Both the position numbers and the translations under genes were made by a program. This document shows positions 5,197 through 7,615 of a stretch of DNA of 7,615 bases, piece after piece (position 1 is the first letter of the stretch; each line of letters opens with the position of its first letter). The notes under the pieces were generated by a model. That model worked only from the letters and a program-made list of their open reading frames with translations. It made no database searches and had not been told where the DNA came from. This stretch comes from Actinomycetes bacterium (GTDB lineage Bacteria; Actinomycetota; Acidimicrobiia; Acidimicrobiales; RAAP-2), in NCBI GenBank assembly GCA_021784205.1, contig JAJXTB010000117.1, positions 1 through 7,615 of the forward strand, given 5' to 3'.

Positions 5197-6684
5197 CACG
5201 TCGTCGGCGAGTTCGGCGAGCGACTCGACGCCGGCGATGCCGCGGCGAAGTCGGCGACGGAGCCCGAGTGCGTACCAGATGAACGCGAGCACGGCCGCCA
5301 TCGCCAGGAACTGGTCGGCCCCGTTGAACACGGACGAAAGGGTCAGCATGGCGAGCACGGCCGCGGTCCAGATCAGCACGGCGCCGATGACGGGCTTGGC
5401 GAAGCGCCCCAGCGAGAACGCGCCGGGAAAGGCGTCAATCGCCCGACGTTTGACCGCGTAGGCGACGGTGATCGCGAGGTAAATCAGGTACGGGATGATC
5501 GCGGTTGCGCCGACGAGCGTGCCGAAGGAGTTCGGTTGGGTGTAGCCGTAGACGAGGATCGCGGTGTCGATGACACCGAGCACGAGCAACGCCGTGATCG
5601 GCGTCTGGGTGTGGCGATCGACGCGTCGCAGGTGGGTCGAGGCGGGGAGCATGTTGTCACGGGCCATCGAGTACGCCAGTCGCGACTGCGCGCCGGCACC
5701 CACGACCGCGATCGCGAACATCGAGAAGATGACGAAGGCGATGAAGACCTTGACGAGCCACGGCGGCAGCCAGAACTCGGCGATCGTGAGCAACGGCAGT
5801 GGCGCGTGCTCGACGATCCGCAAGTTGGGGATCGCCAGGGTGAAGCCAATCAGGGTGACCATGCCGAGCACCGCGGAGGTCACGAGTCCCGCGATGATCG
5901 CGCGCGGTACCGAGTGGCGAGGGTCGACCGCGTCCTCACTCATGTCTGCCGCCAACTCAAAACCGATGAGTGTAAAGGCGCCGAGCATGCCGGCGAGGGC
6001 GAAGGAGTAGGGGATGGGGCTCGAGGTCACGCGCGTGGTGCTGGTCAGGAGCGAGACGCCATAGGGCGTGTGCTTCACCTTCAGCCCCCAGAGGACGATC
6101 AGCAGCACACTGAAGACCAGGGTTCCGAGGATTTCGGTGAAGACCGCGACGTTGTTGACCCGCGCCGAGAACTGCACGCTGATGATGTTGGCGACCGTGG
6201 CGATGACCATGAAGATGATCGACACCGCGAGATTGAGGTGTGGATGGGTCGTCGCGTTGATCCCGAACTCGCTCAACAAAAGCGGGCTCGCCGCCACCAG
6301 CAGAATCGCGCCGCCACCGACGGCCATGTAGAGCAGGCCCGCGAACCCGACGAACCAGCCGTAGGTGGAGTTCACGAGGCGGCTGCTCCATTGATAGGCG
6401 TAGCCCGCCAGGGGAATACGCGTGCCGAGCTCGGCCACGATCAGCGCGATCAGCGTGTTGCCAACGGCGACCACCGGCCAGGTCCAGATGGACGCCGGCC
6501 CAAACCACGTCAGCCCAAACCCGAAGTTGAGGAAGATCCCCGTCGTGATCGAGATGATCGAGAAGGTGATCGCGAACATCGAGAACGTCCGCAGGGTACG
6601 GCGTAGTTCGGGTCGGTAGCCAGCTTGGGTGACGAGATCGCGGCCGGTGTTTCGGCCCTCATCTCTTGACGACTGCGACGCCAT
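5188..6684 (-). CDS. APC-family amino acid/amine permease
   Basis: A 498-residue secondary transporter with about 12 membrane helices (roughly 34-56, 64-86, 108-136, 151-171, 180-201, 226-243, 262-285, 309-331, 362-381, 388-411, 430-452, 457-475). Family marks include the helix 1 stretch FSIISITTGIF with the small-residue break used for substrate binding, TRIPLAGYAYQWSSRL (88-103) after helix 2, and GFELAADMSEDAVDPRHSVP (241-260) after helix 6, matching the conserved acidic motif of amino acid/choline (ACT-type) permeases. It should import amino acids, GABA-like compounds or amines by proton coupling. The specific substrate is not evident. Length is normal for the group. The ATG start has GGGGGA four bases upstream. 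It is a single-gene transcript: convergent with the dehydrogenase and divergent from the exonuclease. Confidence 0.92.
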   Translation of the reverse strand: MASQSSRDEGRNTGRDLVTQAGYRPELRRTLRTFSMFAITFSIISITTGIFLNFGFGLTWFGPASIWTWPVVAVGNTLIALIVAELGTRIPLAGYAYQWSSRLVNSTYGWFVGFAGLLYMAVGGGAILLVAASPLLLSEFGINATTHPHLNLAVSIIFMVIATVANIISVQFSARVNNVAVFTEILGTLVFSVLLIVLWGLKVKHTPYGVSLLTSTTRVTSSPIPYSFALAGMLGAFTLIGFELAADMSEDAVDPRHSVPRAIIAGLVTSAVLGMVTLIGFTLAIPNLRIVEHAPLPLLTIAEFWLPPWLVKVFIAFVIFSMFAIAVVGAGAQSRLAYSMARDNMLPASTHLRRVDRHTQTPITALLVLGVIDTAILVYGYTQPNSFGTLVGATAIIPYLIYLAITVAYAVKRRAIDAFPGAFSLGRFAKPVIGAVLIWTAAVLAMLTLSSVFNGADQFLAMAAVLAFIWYALGLRRRLRRGIAGVESLAELADDVER

Positions 6685-6856
6685 CGAATCCCCCGGTGCG
6701 ACTCCTGGACGAGGCTACCGCGGTCCGCTCGCCCCTTGGCTGATGGGCGGGGTGAAACCGGCGACGTCGCGTCGTCGAGGCTCGGAGGGAGCGACGGCGG
6801 TGGATTATCGTGACCGACATGGCGCGAGGGTCACAGGTAGCGGCGAGGATGGTGTC
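6685..6856. other. Divergent intergenic region between APC permease and exonuclease
   Basis: These 172 bases must carry promoters for two divergent genes. On the plus strand TATCGT (6806-6811) could serve as a -10, about 45 bases before the exonuclease GTG, without a good -35. On the minus strand TAGCCT (6717-6712) could be a -10 for the permease, again without a good -35. GCGACGTCGC (6761-6770) is a 10-bp palindrome. None of these is strong enough to call a defined site. Confidence 0.4.
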
Positions 6857-7504
6857 GTGGCCAGCACGATGAATCGCGTCCCGGAGTTGCTCGTTGGCTT
6901 CGATACCGAAACAACGGGTCTCGACGTTCGTCGCGAACGGGCCATTTCCTACGGCTTCTGCGTCTACCGCTACGGTCAACCTATAAGCGCGGAGGAGTTC
7001 TTCGTGGTGCCAGATCGACCGATCAGCGATGGCGCTCGACGCGTGCACGGACTCGACCTGCAGCGGTTGAATCAACTGCGTTCCACCCACGAGGTCCTTG
7101 ACGTGGCTTCGGGTGCTCGTCGCGCCATCGACCTTCTGACCGGTTTGCACAGGGAAGGTGCCTACATCGTCGGTGCCAATGTGGCGCGCTTCGACATGGC
7201 GATGCTCCGGTGGACCGCGAACGACGTTCTCGACGCCGCGGCCGCCGCCGCCTTCGAACGAACCCGGTTTCGGATCATCGACGTGATCGAACACGACCTG
7301 GTCATCGATCCGAGCCGAGCGTTTCGTCCTCGTCGATCACTGACGCACCTGTGTGGTCACTACCACGTCAGTCCCGGTGGCCACGACGCGGTGGGCGACG
7401 CCCGCGCGGCGGTCGAAGTGCTGTTGGAGCAGGTCGTTCACAACAACGCCGGTCAACGAGAACTGACGATACTGCCGCCCGGGAACCAAGCCCGAGGTGT
7501 CTGA
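6857..7504 (+). CDS. DnaQ-like 3'-5' exonuclease (DEDDh family)
   Basis: A 215-residue exonuclease domain standing alone, without polymerase, BRCT or helicase parts. Exo I is FDTETTGLD with Asp16 and Glu18. Exo II is VGANVARFDMAML with Asp113. Exo III is GHDAVGDARAA with His176 and Asp181, the DEDDh spacing of polymerase III epsilon-type nucleases. The four acidic residues bind two metal ions that hydrolyse DNA or RNA from the 3' end. VHGLD (63-67) is also typical. A run of six alanines (127-132) lies in a variable region. Possible roles are proofreading, repair or RNA trimming; the sequence does not choose between them. The start GTG 6857 is preferred for GAGGA (6845-6849), seven bases upstream; ATG 6869, four codons later, is an alternative. 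An upstream in-frame ATG at 6629 would overlap the divergent permease gene and add unconvincing sequence. The gene lies 34 bases before a tRNA. Confidence 0.88.
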   Translation: MASTMNRVPELLVGFDTETTGLDVRRERAISYGFCVYRYGQPISAEEFFVVPDRPISDGARRVHGLDLQRLNQLRSTHEVLDVASGARRAIDLLTGLHREGAYIVGANVARFDMAMLRWTANDVLDAAAAAAFERTRFRIIDVIEHDLVIDPSRAFRPRRSLTHLCGHYHVSPGGHDAVGDARAAVEVLLEQVVHNNAGQRELTILPPGNQARGV

Positions 7505-7528
7505 CTCTGGCCCGAGAGGTGATAGGGT
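7501..7528 (+). promoter_or_regulatory. Probable tRNA-Val promoter overlapping the exonuclease stop
   Basis: CTGACT (7501-7506) resembles a -35 and TAGGGT (7523-7528) fits the actinobacterial -10 pattern, with a 16-base spacer. The -10 ends ten bases before the tRNA, so transcripts would begin only a few bases upstream of it. The -35 includes the TGA stop (7502-7504) of the exonuclease. The element match is direct; activity is inferred. Confidence 0.5.
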
Positions 7529-7538
7529 TGCACCCCTA

Positions 7539-7615
7539 GGGCCGTTGGCGCAGTCTGGTAGCGCACTTGCATGACACGCAAGGGGTCACAGGTTCAAGTC
7601 CTGTACGGCCCACCA
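7539..7615 (+). tRNA. tRNA-Val (anticodon GAC)
   Basis: The 77 bases fold as a complete cloverleaf: acceptor GGGCCGT paired with ACGGCCC (7 of 7), D stem GCGC/GCGC with GG in the loop, anticodon stem CTTGC/GCAAG around the loop ATGACAC, a 5-base variable loop, T stem ACAGG/CCTGT with the loop TTCAAGT, discriminator A, and an encoded CCA end. Anticodon GAC reads GUC/GUU valine codons; A35, C36 and A73 agree with valine identity, and base pair 3-70 is G-C rather than the G-U of alanine tRNAs. The loop has A at 32 and C at 38, a less usual pair. The gene ends exactly at the window edge, so any downstream tRNA or attachment site is out of view. Confidence 0.95.

Noticed and set aside
5536..6606. 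356-codon plus-strand frame opposite the APC permease
   Set aside because: Rich in Asp, Arg, Glu, His and Gln as the mirror of membrane-helix codons; no family signature.
6761..6770. 10-bp palindrome GCGACGTCGC in the permease/exonuclease gap
   Set aside because: Short and made of GC-rich repeats frequent by chance in this composition; no repeated half-sites nearby.
6629..6856. Upstream ATG for the exonuclease
   Set aside because: It lies inside the divergent permease gene, and the added 76 residues resemble translated intergenic sequence; the Exo I motif normally begins near the N-terminus.
7235..7254. GCC-rich repeat tract in the exonuclease gene
   Set aside because: It only encodes a short alanine run in a variable part of the protein; no sign of slippage or frame disruption.
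1..7615. CRISPR arrays, insertion sequences, integrases or phage genes
   Set aside because: No spaced direct repeats, transposase motifs or mobile-element ends were seen. The tRNA could serve as an integration site, but everything downstream of it is outside the window.

Overview
The window is a stretch of GC-rich (roughly 64% by eye) bacterial chromosome with short gaps, GTG starts and actinobacterial-style proteins. I infer a high-GC actinobacterium; an Acidimicrobiia-like lineage is a guess that the sequence alone cannot settle. I see no insertion sequence, CRISPR array or phage gene. The window begins inside one gene and its last base is the last base of a tRNA.

Layout. (1) 3-485, plus: the 3' part of a NagD-like HAD phosphatase gene. 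(2) 487-2363, minus: a two-component system made of a membrane histidine kinase and a NarL/LuxR-type response regulator, fused by a one-base TAATG overlap. (3) 2364-2561: a divergent control region holding two inverted-repeat clusters. (4) 2562-4337, plus: a BcrA-like ABC ATPase followed directly, with zero gap, by its ABC-2 type permease. (5) 4405-5187, plus: a short-chain dehydrogenase/reductase. (6) 5188-6684, minus: a 12-helix APC-family amino acid or amine permease whose stop codon abuts the dehydrogenase stop. (7) 6857-7504, plus: a stand-alone DnaQ-like DEDDh 3'-5' exonuclease. (8) 7539-7615, plus: tRNA-Val(GAC) with encoded CCA, whose probable promoter overlaps the exonuclease stop codon.

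How the genes may work together. The kinase-regulator pair diverging from an ABC ATPase-permease pair is a classic arrangement for sensing and exporting (or protecting against) a membrane-active compound. The 16-bp perfect palindrome at 2458-2473 and a second repeat cluster at 2383-2412 are the best candidates for operators, although which protein binds them is inference. The dehydrogenase may be read through from the ABC operon (67-bp gap) but has its own strong ribosome binding site. The APC permease, exonuclease and tRNA look like ordinary housekeeping neighbours.

The most notable non-coding observations are that both convergent gene junctions (485/487 and 5187/5188) are covered by a compact inverted repeat that includes stop-codon bases of both genes, and that the divergent region carries two sets of three half-sites. 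I did not find convincing evidence of a wholly new system; the regulatory architecture of the divergent region is the best lead.
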